A stretch of 64,000 nt of DNA. Source: Bosea vestrisii (lineage in GTDB: Bacteria > Pseudomonadota > Alphaproteobacteria > Rhizobiales > Beijerinckiaceae). Below are positions 33,029 through 40,862 of the stretch, piece by piece. Position numbers and translations under genes: made by a program. The stretch is taken from contig NZ_CP126307.1 in NCBI RefSeq assembly GCF_030144325.1, positions 1,550,001 to 1,614,000 on the forward strand, written 5' to 3'. The first letter of the stretch is position 1. Each line of letters starts with the position of its first letter. Below the pieces are notes generated by a model. That model did no database searches and was not told the DNA's origin. It was given only the letters and a program-made list of their open reading frames with translations.

Positions 33029-33834
33029 TACCCTTCGGCAGCCCTGACCAAGCTACGGACCCGTTTGCGCACTTGCGGCTTTGATCCGTCACCTTGATCG
33101 TTGGCCGCGACCACCGCGCGATGGGCATCCGACGGAGCAGTAGGGCGCCTTGGTTCATTGTCTAGCTCATCCATTAGGCGGCGTGTGCGGCTTCTCAGAA
33201 CGTTCGCGAAGGATTTCCACTCATCCTGTTCACGCGACTGGTTTGCCCCGATGTACGCGAACCGTGCCGCCCTTATGAGGGTGTTCCACAGGACCATCAG
33301 GTTCATAGGTGTGTAGATGTGCGCCATCCCGTGCACGGGATGCTTGTCGCTCTCAAAGCGGCTAATGGCCTTTTTCCTTAGGAGCGCTTTGATAGTTCTA
33401 CCTAAATTGCCGTGATCTGGGATGCCTACCGGTGGAAATATCGGATAGTCATTATCTCCAATCTTCAACGATCCGTCGTCATTGCACAGCCCATCTCGAA
33501 AGTGGCGCTCTGGAATTTTCTCGAACAGCTTTCCAAAATCCAATGTTCGCGACTTGATCGCCCAATATACCTTGAGCTCATACTTACTTAGGTCACGGAT
33601 CGCCTCAGGCATCTTGGCTTCCCAGCGGTCTTTCACCGCCCGGAAGCCGATCTTAAATGCGTCCTGCAACTCGCGATGATCGCCGATAAATTCGTCCATC
33701 TGCGGGAACTCAACTCCGCCACGAGGATGTAGCGAGTTCAAGAACTCGACATCCGGGCGCGTGACCCAAGGCGCCTTGCGGACAGGATCGGCCGGCGCCG
33801 CAGCGGCGCCTGCTCCCTTACCTACCCCGTTCAT
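33028..33834 (-). CDS. Hypothetical protein, possible replication-type DNA-binding protein
   Basis: A 268-residue protein that I do not recognise. ATG at 33834 has GGAGG upstream; a longer reading to 34017 has no ribosome site. After a low-complexity N-terminus, residues from about 75 show helical, basic segments (DLSKYELKVYWAIKSRTLDFG, then GNLGRTIKALLRKKAISRFE) that look like a winged helix. The C-terminus is very basic (KPQVRKRVRSLVRAAEG). Two repeat arrays lie directly downstream of it, so a replication-initiator or origin-binding role is possible but unproven. Confidence 0.65.
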   Translation of the reverse strand: MNGVGKGAGAAAAPADPVRKAPWVTRPDVEFLNSLHPRGGVEFPQMDEFIGDHRELQDAFKIGFRAVKDRWEAKMPEAIRDLSKYELKVYWAIKSRTLDFGKLFEKIPERHFRDGLCNDDGSLKIGDNDYPIFPPVGIPDHGNLGRTIKALLRKKAISRFESDKHPVHGMAHIYTPMNLMVLWNTLIRAARFAYIGANQSREQDEWKSFANVLRSRTRRLMDELDNEPRRPTAPSDAHRAVVAANDQGDGSKPQVRKRVRSLVRAAEG

Positions 33835-34044
33835 CGTGGCACCTCCATACTCCAGCTCCAACGTGGTATCAGACCACGAAATATAAGCAACTGACAGTTT
33901 TCGTTCGCTGCGAGTGCCTACATCTCTAGAGTGATACACTGTCTTCGTACGGTGCAAAGTTTGAAACTGGGTGCAAATTATTTTTGATAAACGCATATTG
34001 ACTTGGCGTGATTTCATGATCTCTTAGCACGAAGGAGCGACGAT

Positions 34045-34236
34045 ATGGAAAAGCCGCACATTACACTTCGCATTGATCCCGGATCGCTCAACGCGGTCGA
34101 CCGGATGGTCTTCACCCGTCGCATTCAGAACGCGCCGGGCCGGGCAGCTACGCGCGCTGCCGTCATCAATGACCTCATCAAGCGCGGACTGGCACAGACC
34201 AGCACCGCCTCCGAACAGAAAAAGGACCAGAACTGA
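34045..34236 (+). CDS. Small hypothetical island protein (ribbon-helix-helix-like?)
   Basis: 63 residues, GAAGGAG before the ATG. The MEKPHITLRIDPGSLNAVDRM start (a beta strand then a helix) and the AAVINDLIKRGLA helix resemble a ribbon-helix-helix DNA-binding protein. Divergent from the gene at 33834, so it may repress that promoter. Its stop overlaps the next start (TGATG). Confidence 0.6.
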   Translation: MEKPHITLRIDPGSLNAVDRMVFTRRIQNAPGRAATRAAVINDLIKRGLAQTSTASEQKKDQN

Positions 34237-34736
34237 TGATCCCGTACGGCGATGTCCGGAAAAGCGCCCCGGTCTCCGACACCCAACATACTCGCGATGA
34301 GCGCCGCCGCGCCGCAGCAGCAGCTACTGCCTTCGGCAACCGGAACCACAGCGGCCCGCTCATGGATTTCAGCGCCAAGACTGCCCCGGCAGCCCCATCG
34401 TCGGGGATGGGCGTCAGCTTCGCAGATGCGTATGCGCCGTCGTGGAAGGCCGAACAGGCCGAAAAGGATGCCCGCGCCGCTCGGCTCGACGCTCTCCCGC
34501 AGGTTGTCCAGAAGCTCGCGACCGAGGCCGGGGTCACGGACCTGCCCATGCTAGAGGCCGTTGCGATCATCCACCGGGCATCCAAGGCGATGAACGGGCC
34601 GGCACAGGTCTTCGAAAGCGACATCGGCCGCAGCCTCGGGATCACGACGCAGCGCGCCGAGGAATTGACGCGCAAGGCCGCCCAGCTCGGGTTCATTGAG
34701 CCCCTCGCCAACAGCTACTGGCGCTGCAAACTCTGA
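34236..34736 (+). CDS. Hypothetical island protein
   Basis: 166 residues, translationally coupled to the preceding small gene. Low-complexity N-terminal half rich in Ala, Arg and Ser; the C-terminal half (LPMLEAVAIIHRASKAMNGPAQVFESDIGRSLGITTQRAEELTRKAAQLGFIEPL) looks like a winged helix-turn-helix. Function unknown. A strong terminator follows. Confidence 0.6.
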   Translation: MIPYGDVRKSAPVSDTQHTRDERRRAAAAATAFGNRNHSGPLMDFSAKTAPAAPSSGMGVSFADAYAPSWKAEQAEKDARAARLDALPQVVQKLATEAGVTDLPMLEAVAIIHRASKAMNGPAQVFESDIGRSLGITTQRAEELTRKAAQLGFIEPLANSYWRCKL

Positions 34737-34800
34737 CCAGATCGGCGCGCGGTCTCATCCTCCCCGCGCCGTAGCCCGGCCTGACGATCCGGGCGCCCCA

Positions 34801-34834
34801 GAGGGAGATCGGTGCGAGCCGGTCTCCCTCTTTT
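34801..34834 (+). terminator. Rho-independent terminator
   Basis: GAGGGAGATCGG and CCGGTCTCCCTC pair as a 12-bp stem with one U-G wobble and a 6-base loop (TGCGAG), followed by TTTT. It ends the two-gene unit 34045-34736. Confidence 0.75.
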
Positions 34835-34861
34835 CACCTCCACCCCGAACAGGATCACGCC

Positions 34862-35110
34862 ATGCCTGTTGCCGACGCCTTGCTGATTGTTCTCGCTACC
34901 TTCATCTACATCGAAGGGGGCCGCGCCCATTGGACCCTGATTGAGCGCCACGACGCCGCTGTCCATCCCGATTTGGCCGAGAGCAGCACGTTCCGTGCCG
35001 ACCTCGCCGCTCGCCGCATCGACGCGCATTTCACCCGCTGGTGCTTCATCCTGTTCTGGCCCGTTTGGCTGGCGCTCGGTTGGCTGAACGCGCTGCGCGA
35101 GAGCCTTTGA
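34862..35110 (+). CDS. Small membrane protein, hypothetical
   Basis: 82 residues with two hydrophobic segments (VADALLIVLATFIYIEGG and FTRWCFILFWPVWLALGW) separated by a charged loop. AGGA lies upstream of the ATG. Followed 15 bp later by another hypothetical gene. Phage or island membrane protein of unknown role. Confidence 0.55.
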   Translation: MPVADALLIVLATFIYIEGGRAHWTLIERHDAAVHPDLAESSTFRADLAARRIDAHFTRWCFILFWPVWLALGWLNALRESL

Positions 35111-35125
35111 GAAAGGAACTGAGCA

Positions 35126-35476
35126 ATGCCAATCTTCGATCCTGACCCGACAGCGTTTGTGCGCAAGCTCCGCGATGTTCTCGACCTGCTTGCCGGAAAA
35201 CTCCGCGAGGACGGTGCATGCGTCGAGTTCACAGAACTATGCACCCGCACAAGTGGAACCCTTGCAATGACGGTTGCTATGCCCTGCTCGACCACCAAGG
35301 CACTGGCCACGTCAACCGCATTGAAGAATTATGCTCGCGTTAGCCGAGGCGAAATGCAGGACACCCCATTGGCCGCCGACAGCTCGGGCGTCCATGATGT
35401 CGAATACCGCGCCGCCTTGGTTTACACCGTGATGAAGCCGCCTCGCCCCCGGAAGCGTGCTCGCGCCGTTGCCTGA
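35126..35476 (+). CDS. Hypothetical island protein
   Basis: 116 residues with AAAGGAACTGAG upstream of the ATG. It opens with an amphipathic helix (DPTAFVRKLRDVLDLLAGKLRED) and ends in a basic tail (KPPRPRKRARAVA). No recognised family. The next gene starts 2 bp after its stop. Confidence 0.55.
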   Translation: MPIFDPDPTAFVRKLRDVLDLLAGKLREDGACVEFTELCTRTSGTLAMTVAMPCSTTKALATSTALKNYARVSRGEMQDTPLAADSSGVHDVEYRAALVYTVMKPPRPRKRARAVA

Positions 35477-35478
35477 CC

Positions 35479-36219
35479 ATGTGCATCATCTGCCGCCACC
35501 CTAACCGGATAGCCATAGAGGCTTCCCTGCAAGCGGGGCGGTCTCTTCGTGCTGTGGCCGCCGACTATCCCAATCTCAACCGGAACTCTTTGCATCGCCA
35601 CCGTAAGGAGCACATGGTTAGCGCTCCAGCCGGTGAGACCGTTGCACCCGGTTGCAACGCCGTGCCCCAAAATACTTCGGCTACCCCGACCGTCCGGCGC
35701 CGCACGCGCCCCGTGGACGAAGCCCAACAACTCGACATCGCCTTGCGCATGAAGGCTCGTGGCTGCACCCGTTCCGACATCGCCCGCGCCATCGGCGTCC
35801 ACCCGAGCACCGTTGGTGAGATCATCCGCCGCGCCACCGACAACGCCGTGGAACGCGTTCGATCAGAGACTGTAGAAGAGCTGGTCGCTCAGCACAGGGC
35901 CGAACGGGACGCTCGCGCCCGCGCCCTCGCCCGTCTGCAAGCGCAGGCAGAGGTTCGCGGCGATGTACGCACCCAGCTAGACGTTCTGCGGCATCAGCTC
36001 GCCGAAGATAAAGAGAGCCGGGAATGGATGCGCGAGCTGGGAGCTTTCGACCACTTCCGCATACATACCCTCGCCGAACGCCAGCAGCGCGACGGCAACT
36101 CGACGGATGATCTGATCGGGATGTTCCGGGAGCTAGTGACCTCATGCCTCTCGCTCGATGATGGCACCGACCTCAAGGAGCTGCCCCACGCCCCGACAGG
36201 GACAACGCACGAGGAGTGA
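35479..36219 (+). CDS. Helix-turn-helix protein, phage small-terminase-like
   Basis: 246 residues. The N-terminus CIICRHPNRIAIEASL and HRHRKEH suggest a small Cys/His zinc site; the centre has a clear HTH (ALRMKARGCTRSDIARAIGVHPSTVGEIIRRA); the C-terminal part is a long charged, coiled-coil-prone helix. Together these resemble small-terminase-like or other phage DNA-binding proteins. No large terminase is present in the island, so a packaging role cannot be assumed. Confidence 0.6.
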   Translation: MCIICRHPNRIAIEASLQAGRSLRAVAADYPNLNRNSLHRHRKEHMVSAPAGETVAPGCNAVPQNTSATPTVRRRTRPVDEAQQLDIALRMKARGCTRSDIARAIGVHPSTVGEIIRRATDNAVERVRSETVEELVAQHRAERDARARALARLQAQAEVRGDVRTQLDVLRHQLAEDKESREWMRELGAFDHFRIHTLAERQQRDGNSTDDLIGMFRELVTSCLSLDDGTDLKELPHAPTGTTHEE

Positions 36220-36437
36220 CAACCGCGACCTCTGTCACGCTGCGCTGTCAGCGGCAGGGTGCCTCGATGCTGCCGGTGTCCAGGCTCGCCGCTTGGTCCT
36301 TTCCCAGATCAGCGACAACGAATGCGGGACGCTCATTGTCTGCGCACCGTGACAGCCCCCTCGCCGCTCATGGGCAAGGCGGAACGGTGCACGCTCTCCA
36401 AAGGTTCTTAGGGCAGGAACCCAAAGGGAGCGAACCA

Positions 36438-36650
36438 ATGCCCGAAAGCCCTCCCTCGCCTAAGAAGGCCGGAAAGGCTGCCCTGTTGGCAGTCGCCATA
36501 ATCGGGGCGATGGTCGTAGCCATCTTCGTTGGCTTCAATCTCTATCACGCGGACACCCTGCGCGAGCGGCAGACGGGTCAGGTTGACCAGAGAGACGCAC
36601 CGAAGAGCCCTACGGACCTTCAAGTCGCTCCGGTTCCGGTGCAGCGTTGA
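36438..36650 (+). CDS. Single-pass membrane protein, hypothetical
   Basis: 70 residues beginning MPESPPSPKKAGK, one transmembrane helix (ALLAVAIIGAMVVAIFVGF) and a hydrophilic tail. AAAGGGAGCG lies upstream of this ATG. A longer in-frame reading from 36216 is rejected because its first 74 residues have no protein character. Confidence 0.55.
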   Translation: MPESPPSPKKAGKAALLAVAIIGAMVVAIFVGFNLYHADTLRERQTGQVDQRDAPKSPTDLQVAPVPVQR

Positions 36651-36865
36651 GAAGCCAGAGGCGCCTGCCGGAACCACTAACGGCAAGCGGGCGTGAGCCA
36701 ATTCTGGTTGACAACGACGGTGAATGGTCAGCCGAGGCAGAGCTGCGCGTCGAGGCGGATGGCACGATCACACTGGCTCTGCTGCGCGAATGGCGAGACG
36801 AACTCGAGTTCGAGCCTGACGACTTCTCAGAGCAGGCCGGAAGCCCAGAGGCCTATCGCCAATAG
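36647..36865 (+). CDS. Small acidic hypothetical protein
   Basis: Up to 72 residues from a TTG that overlaps the preceding stop. The acidic region with alternating strands and a helix (WSAEAELRVEADGTITLALL, then REWRDELEFEPDDFSEQAG) looks protein-like, but there is no good ribosome site. It overlaps the end of the convergent small gene at 36827 by 39 bp. Confidence 0.35.
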   Translation: MRSQRRLPEPLTASGREPILVDNDGEWSAEAELRVEADGTITLALLREWRDELEFEPDDFSEQAGSPEAYRQ

Positions 36866-36994
36866 GACAGCCGTGGCTGCCACGGGGATCGCTGCGTCCG
36901 CATAGCGATACAGTTCCCGCCGCCAGCTCGGCCACTTTGCCCGCCGTTCGCGTTCCTTGCGGTTCTCGACGCCAATCTGCTCCCAGTGACCCAT
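36827..36994 (-). CDS. 55-residue single-TM protein coupled to SRAP
   Basis: Begins MGHWEQIGVENRKERERR, continues through a basic region and ends in one hydrophobic helix (AAIPVAATAVLLAIGLWASG). Its ATG overlaps the SRAP stop codon (TAATG), a strong sign of translational coupling. Below usual length cut-offs and easily missed. Last gene of the SOS-box operon. Confidence 0.6.
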   Translation of the reverse strand: MGHWEQIGVENRKERERRAKWPSWRRELYRYADAAIPVAATAVLLAIGLWASGLL

Positions 36995-37722
36995 TAGAAC
37001 AGGCTACCTTGGGGCGGAGGCTCTGCCGGCGGTGGTGAGACCTCGGGCTCAACCTGCGCGGCGGTTGTTGCCGGATCGTCATCTCCGAAGCCGGTCTTAT
37101 TCATCCGGCGGCTGACGATCCACTCGCGCAATTCTGGAGGGGGCCTCATCAAGATTTCTTTGCCCGCTGTACCGTCCAGCCAAGCATCGAAGTCGTCCGG
37201 GTGGAGCATCGCCGGCATGCGGTTGTGAATGCTCTCCATAAATCGGTCAGCGTCACGGGTGATGATGCTAGCGCTGATTATCTCCTCACCGTTCTCGTCA
37301 CGCCAACGCTCCCAGATGCCGGCGAACGCGAGGATCGTGCCGTCTTTCGCGCTGATGTAGTGGGGCGTCTTGTCGCCATTCGCCTCGGTGGTCCACTCGT
37401 AGAAGCCGCTTGCCGGGATGATGCAGCGGTTCTTGACGTAGGCGCGCTTGAAAAGGCCGTTGGTGTCGACGGCCTCGATGCGCGAGTTGATGTGCGGCTT
37501 GATCTGCTTCGCCGTGCCCTTGTGCCACGGCGGGATCAGCCCCCAGCGCACCTTCCAGATTTCGCGGCCAGCTGGTGTCTTCACGATGATATCGATCAGC
37601 GTGGTAGGGCCGATATTGTAGCGCGCCTGCTGGTTGCGCGCCGGCTCGGCCGGAACCGTCAGCGGCTGACTGAAATCGTAAATCTCACCCCATGTGTAGG
37701 CTTGGCTAAACCTGCCGCACAC
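36994..37722 (-). CDS. SOS response-associated peptidase (SRAP, YedK/HMCES family)
   Basis: A 242-residue SRAP protein that forms a covalent DNA-protein crosslink with abasic sites in single-stranded DNA. Met removal exposes the catalytic Cys2 (MCGRFSQ); Asn (ARYNIGPTT), Glu (PASGFYEW) and His (SIHNRMPAML) of the active site are all visible, as is WGLIPPWHK. Start is a GTG with AAGGAG 7 bp upstream. It lies in a four-gene leftward operon behind a LexA-type box, matching its expected DNA-damage role. Confidence 0.93.
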   Translation of the reverse strand: MCGRFSQAYTWGEIYDFSQPLTVPAEPARNQQARYNIGPTTLIDIIVKTPAGREIWKVRWGLIPPWHKGTAKQIKPHINSRIEAVDTNGLFKRAYVKNRCIIPASGFYEWTTEANGDKTPHYISAKDGTILAFAGIWERWRDENGEEIISASIITRDADRFMESIHNRMPAMLHPDDFDAWLDGTAGKEILMRPPPELREWIVSRRMNKTGFGDDDPATTAAQVEPEVSPPPAEPPPQGSLF

Positions 37723-37748
37723 GCAATCGCTCCTTACCTATGGGCCTC

Positions 37749-37994
37749 TTAGAAGTCCTCCAGCCCATTTCTGCCATGGCCCGCCGGGTCACGCCTAGCA
37801 TCATCAAGCGCGCCATTGAGCTGGCGGTTGGCCAGCTCCAGCGCGCTATTGAGGCCCTCCAGCGCCACGTAGACGGTTGAGCCGAGCGGAATTTCACCGC
37901 ACCACTTCCGAACCTCCCAGTGGAACGCTCTCACCTTCTCCTGCATCGCCGCTGCGTCGCTCGGATAGAGACTGCGCTTCGACCGCTTGACCAT
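37749..37994 (-). CDS. Hypothetical protein in SOS operon
   Basis: 81 residues, basic N-terminus (MVKRSKRSLYP), helical body (MQEKVRAFHWEVRKWCG). The start overlaps the preceding stop by one base (TGATG). Unknown function; 26 bp before the SRAP start. Confidence 0.6.
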   Translation of the reverse strand: MVKRSKRSLYPSDAAAMQEKVRAFHWEVRKWCGEIPLGSTVYVALEGLNSALELANRQLNGALDDARRDPAGHGRNGLEDF

Positions 37995-38224
37995 CAGTCG
38001 TCCTCTCCAGAGACGGGACGAGCCCCCTGAGAGAACACGCCGCGTAAGAAGCCGCGCGAGACTGAGCGATCAGCGTCGGCGAGCAACACGAGAAAGTCAT
38101 GCGCCAATGCGCGCAGCGCGGCTTGTTCGGAACCGTGCTCCTCTATCAATTCGGCGATCATCCCCGTGATTTCAGCATCAAGGGACGCGTCCTCGACCCG
38201 CTGGTCGGCTGGCTGCGCTGACAT
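37994..38224 (-). CDS. Hypothetical protein, first gene of SOS operon
   Basis: 76 residues from the ATG at 38224, which has GAGGACGAG upstream. Helical and acidic (SLDAEITGMIAELIEEHGSEQAALRALAHDFLVLLADAD). The LexA-type box sits 22 bp upstream of this start, within the promoter. A 9-residue longer start at 38251 would run into the box and is less likely. Confidence 0.6.
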   Translation of the reverse strand: MSAQPADQRVEDASLDAEITGMIAELIEEHGSEQAALRALAHDFLVLLADADRSVSRGFLRGVFSQGARPVSGEDD

Positions 38225-38245
38225 GGTTCTCGTCCTCGAAAATGA

Positions 38246-38282
38246 GAACATAATAAGAACATTTGAGCCGAGAATGAGTCAA
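38246..38282 (-). promoter_or_regulatory. LexA (SOS) box and promoter of the SRAP operon
   Basis: GAAC-ATAATAA-GAAC at 38246-38260 is an exact match to the alphaproteobacterial LexA box GAAC-N7-GAAC (read GTTC-N7-GTTC on the operon strand). A possible -35 TTGACT (38282-38277) with 18-bp spacing to TCTTAT would place the box over the -10, as expected for repression. Confidence 0.8.
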
Positions 38283-38344
38283 GCCGACCCAGCGTTGCAC
38301 TGCGGCCCATGGCGCTCGCGGATATGCGTGCTCAGAAATCGCGG

Positions 38345-39193
38345 TCAGTGGCCCAGGATTGTTGCGATCCGGGCTTGCAAAGCCTGCCTCAAGGCGACGC
38401 GGCCCTCATTATTGTTGAGGTAGCGAATATGGCGAAGATGCCGAAGGTCGAACGGAACGTCATGTTCGCTCTGTGTGATAATTATTACTTCACGGCCGAG
38501 AGTATGTGCGATCCCAGCCTCATAGAAGACGTTCGGGTTCCTACCCGTAAGGTCGCACACAACGATGCGCGCCCGATCAATCAAGCTTACTACGTCTTGG
38601 ATTATGCCTGGGGCCTCCCATATCTCGTCTGCGCGTCGTGTGAGGAGGTTGCAGGCAACTCCTGCCTCTTGAATGGCGGCGTAGACCGACGCGAAACCAG
38701 CATCGAATGGCATCATCACCGACATCAACTGCGCTTCAATCCTCTCATGCTCCGGAATGTTGAACACCGAGGGCCGCTGCCGGCGAGGGTTCACGCTTCG
38801 GAAGAGGATACGGTACAGATCGATGTCCTTTACCGCCCAATGATTGCGGTGCCAGTCGAAGTTATGCCTATCCCGGTCCATGTCGAGCCGACCCTTCTGC
38901 GCGTGAAGGGTTGAATTTTGCATTGGGGGAACATCAGGATCGAGCGTGTACTCGAACCGCACTTCTCCGTTCGTAATTCGCGCCGAAGTTACGGTTCCCA
39001 CACGGCAAATTTCGTCGCCGATACCTTCTGGAATGAAGAGGCAAGGCAGGCGCATAAGGCGATCTAACGCAGGAAAATTGCCATCCTGAAACTGCGCAGC
39101 GACCCCTTCATCGGTGTGTTCGAACATCCGACGAAGGTCCATTGATGCCGTCTGATCGTTCCAATCATAATGGCGCATAATTACATTGAACAT
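38345..39193 (-). CDS. Protein with C-terminal TIR / nucleoside-deoxyribosyltransferase-like domain, candidate defence effector
   Basis: 282 residues. The N-terminal 145 residues are unrecognised. The C-terminal domain has the MPF motif (AQLMSVMMPFDAGFASVY), a strand with RADEIW, the DLTGRNPNVFYEAGIAHTLG core and the terminal FDLRHLRHIRYLNN. This pattern belongs to nucleotide-binding TIR/deoxyribosyltransferase-like domains common in bacterial conflict systems, where they hydrolyse NAD or nucleotides after infection is sensed. No partner gene is in the same unit. No clear ribosome site at the start. Confidence 0.7.
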   Translation of the reverse strand: MFNVIMRHYDWNDQTASMDLRRMFEHTDEGVAAQFQDGNFPALDRLMRLPCLFIPEGIGDEICRVGTVTSARITNGEVRFEYTLDPDVPPMQNSTLHAQKGRLDMDRDRHNFDWHRNHWAVKDIDLYRILFRSVNPRRQRPSVFNIPEHERIEAQLMSVMMPFDAGFASVYAAIQEAGVACNLLTRRADEIWEAPGIIQDVVSLIDRARIVVCDLTGRNPNVFYEAGIAHTLGREVIIITQSEHDVPFDLRHLRHIRYLNNNEGRVALRQALQARIATILGH

Positions 39194-39334
39194 CTAAGCA
39201 GCCCCGCGAGGTTTTTGGCCCTCGAAGCGGCAGCTTATCACTACCTGCAACCGCCACGCGAATGCCTCGGTCCACCGAGCAGGCCTACCGGCCCGGTTTG
39301 TCCAAGAAGGGTATACCCCTGCGAGGCAATGGGC

Positions 39335-39355
39335 TGAGACAGAAATTCTGTCTCA
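39335..39355. repeat. 21-bp palindrome upstream of the serine recombinase
   Basis: TGAGACAGAA-A-TTCTGTCTCA: perfect 10-bp arms around one base, 78 bp before the recombinase start. Likely crossover/res subsite or the operator of the recombinase gene. Confidence 0.6.
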
Positions 39356-39432
39356 ATAGGGTTTACATTCAAATTGCGAGACGATACAAGAAAAGGGTCT
39401 AGAGCCTATCGAGATAATTGGGGGCGGAGATC

Positions 39433-39975
39433 ATGGCGACTTACGGTTATGCTCGGGTCAGCACCACAGATCAGGACTTGGCCATTCAGGAAACTGCCCT
39501 CCGCGCCGCCGGCTGCGAGATCGTTCGTTCGGAGAAGCGCTCGGGCACGAGCACCGAAGGCCGCACTGAGCTCCGGACGCTGATCGACTTCGCCCGGAAG
39601 GGCGATGCCATCGTGGTCACCCGTATTGATCGTCTTGCTCGGTCCATCGCCGACCTCGCTGGCATCGTCCGCACGCTGGAGACTAAAGGCGTCTCCCTCC
39701 GGGCGACGGAACAGCCTATCGATACCGGCACCGCTGCCGGCCGCGCTTTCCTCCAGATGCTCGGCGTCTTCGCCGAGTTTGAGACGGCCATCCGCAAGGA
39801 GCGCCAGATGGAAGGTATAGCCAAGGCGAAGGCCGAAGGTGTCTACAAGGGCCGGAAGCCCTCCATCGACACAGCGCAAGTTCGCGCACTTGATGCCGAA
39901 GGTATCGGCGCCACCGAGATTGCCCGGCGCCTTGGGATTGGCCGCGCATCCGTCTACCGCGCACTTGAGGCGTAA
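39433..39975 (+). CDS. Serine recombinase (resolvase/invertase family)
   Basis: 180 residues: catalytic N-terminal domain with the nucleophile Ser in YGYARVSTTDQDLAIQ, the RIDRLARSIADL and AEFETAIRKERQMEGI motifs, and a C-terminal HTH (GATEIARRLGIGRASVYRAL). Length and order are typical of Tn3-type resolvases or Pin/Hin invertases. ATG at 39433 follows GGCGGAG. It may resolve island multimers or invert a segment, but no second crossover site was found. Confidence 0.9.
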   Translation: MATYGYARVSTTDQDLAIQETALRAAGCEIVRSEKRSGTSTEGRTELRTLIDFARKGDAIVVTRIDRLARSIADLAGIVRTLETKGVSLRATEQPIDTGTAAGRAFLQMLGVFAEFETAIRKERQMEGIAKAKAEGVYKGRKPSIDTAQVRALDAEGIGATEIARRLGIGRASVYRALEA

Positions 39976-40119
39976 CCGAAAGCGCTGGCGTACGCTCGCG
40001 TTTCGCGAAAGAGGCACAAGACAACGGGGCGACAAGCATTGCTTCGGCTGTTATAGCGTGCACCCAGTTGCAACGCCCTAACCGATGCATGTGAGCAGAA
40101 ATATACTCCGGATCGAAGC

Positions 40120-40460
40120 CTATCGCGCCACCTGCTTAGCGAGGCTTCGCAGAAAGGCCAGCGTCTCGACGCAAGTCGAGTACTTCCTGCCCATATTTAT
40201 CCAGAGTGTTGTGTAATCATTCTCCCGTTTGTAGGCGAGGTCATTTAGGCTGCTATCCTTGCCGTCATAGCCAAGCACCACAGCTATTTGGGAAAGCGCT
40301 TTCACCTCCGGTTCTGTGACGCGGTCGGTCTCGCCCGAGCAGTACGACTTATAGGCTCTATATTTGCCGACAAGGTCGGCCGCTAGGATCGGGTTTTCTG
40401 CGCGCGCGGGCAGAGAAAAACGGCCGAAAGCGCAACAGCTGAGAGAGCAATACGGATCAT
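40120..40460 (-). pseudogene. Small exported protein with a frameshift in its signal peptide
   Basis: The ATG at 40460 opens MIRIALSAVALSAVF, a textbook signal-peptide start, but that frame soon ends. The neighbouring frame supplies SLPARAENPILAADLVG and about 90 further residues with two cysteines (KSYCSGETD, KYSTCVETL). Restoring one base in the run of five A (plus strand 40416-40420) joins them into a 113-residue secreted protein with an Ala-x-Ala site. True mutation or sequencing error. Function unknown. Confidence 0.6.
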
Positions 40461-40580
40461 TGGATGGCCCCCGGAGCGCCGCAAGGTTGGATGGATGGCG
40501 CTCCGCAGTCATAGCAGGAACCTACAAATGTTGGAAATACTCCGTGGTGAAATACTCATCATCAGAGCCCTCTCGAACCC

Positions 40581-40850
40581 ATGGGCATTCGAGATGTCTT
40601 CGCCGTCAACCTAAAGCGCTACCGGCGCGCCGTGGGGCTTTCTCAAGAGGAACTGGCGCACCGGGCCGACATTGACAGGACCTACGTAAGCGCGCTGGAG
40701 CGCGGCCGATACGCAGCGAGTATCGACGTTGTCGATAGGCTCGCTGCTGTACTGGGCACGGAAGCCGCGGAATTGTTGCGCCACATTGGGCAGCCCGCGA
40801 ACGGCGATGCTCACCGAGTTCCGGGGCTGCCCGGCAAGCCAAAGCGGTAA
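40581..40850 (+). CDS. XRE-family helix-turn-helix regulator
   Basis: 89 residues with a Cro/C1-type HTH: NLKRYRRAVGLSQEELAHRADIDRTYVSALERGRYAASIDVVDRLAAVLG. It faces the HD-Hsp90 gene tail to tail (12 bp apart). It could be a regulator of island genes or an immunity repressor. No strong ribosome site. Confidence 0.75.
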   Translation: MGIRDVFAVNLKRYRRAVGLSQEELAHRADIDRTYVSALERGRYAASIDVVDRLAAVLGTEAAELLRHIGQPANGDAHRVPGLPGKPKR

Positions 40851-40862
40851 GTCAAAATCCCC

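Noticed and set aside
35479..36219. Evidence for a complete prophage
   Set aside because: Only a small-terminase-like HTH protein is present; no large terminase, portal, capsid or tail genes occur in the island.
36216..36437. N-terminal extension of the single-TM protein at 36438
   Set aside because: The 74 extra residues lack protein character and the ATG at 36438 has its own strong ribosome site.
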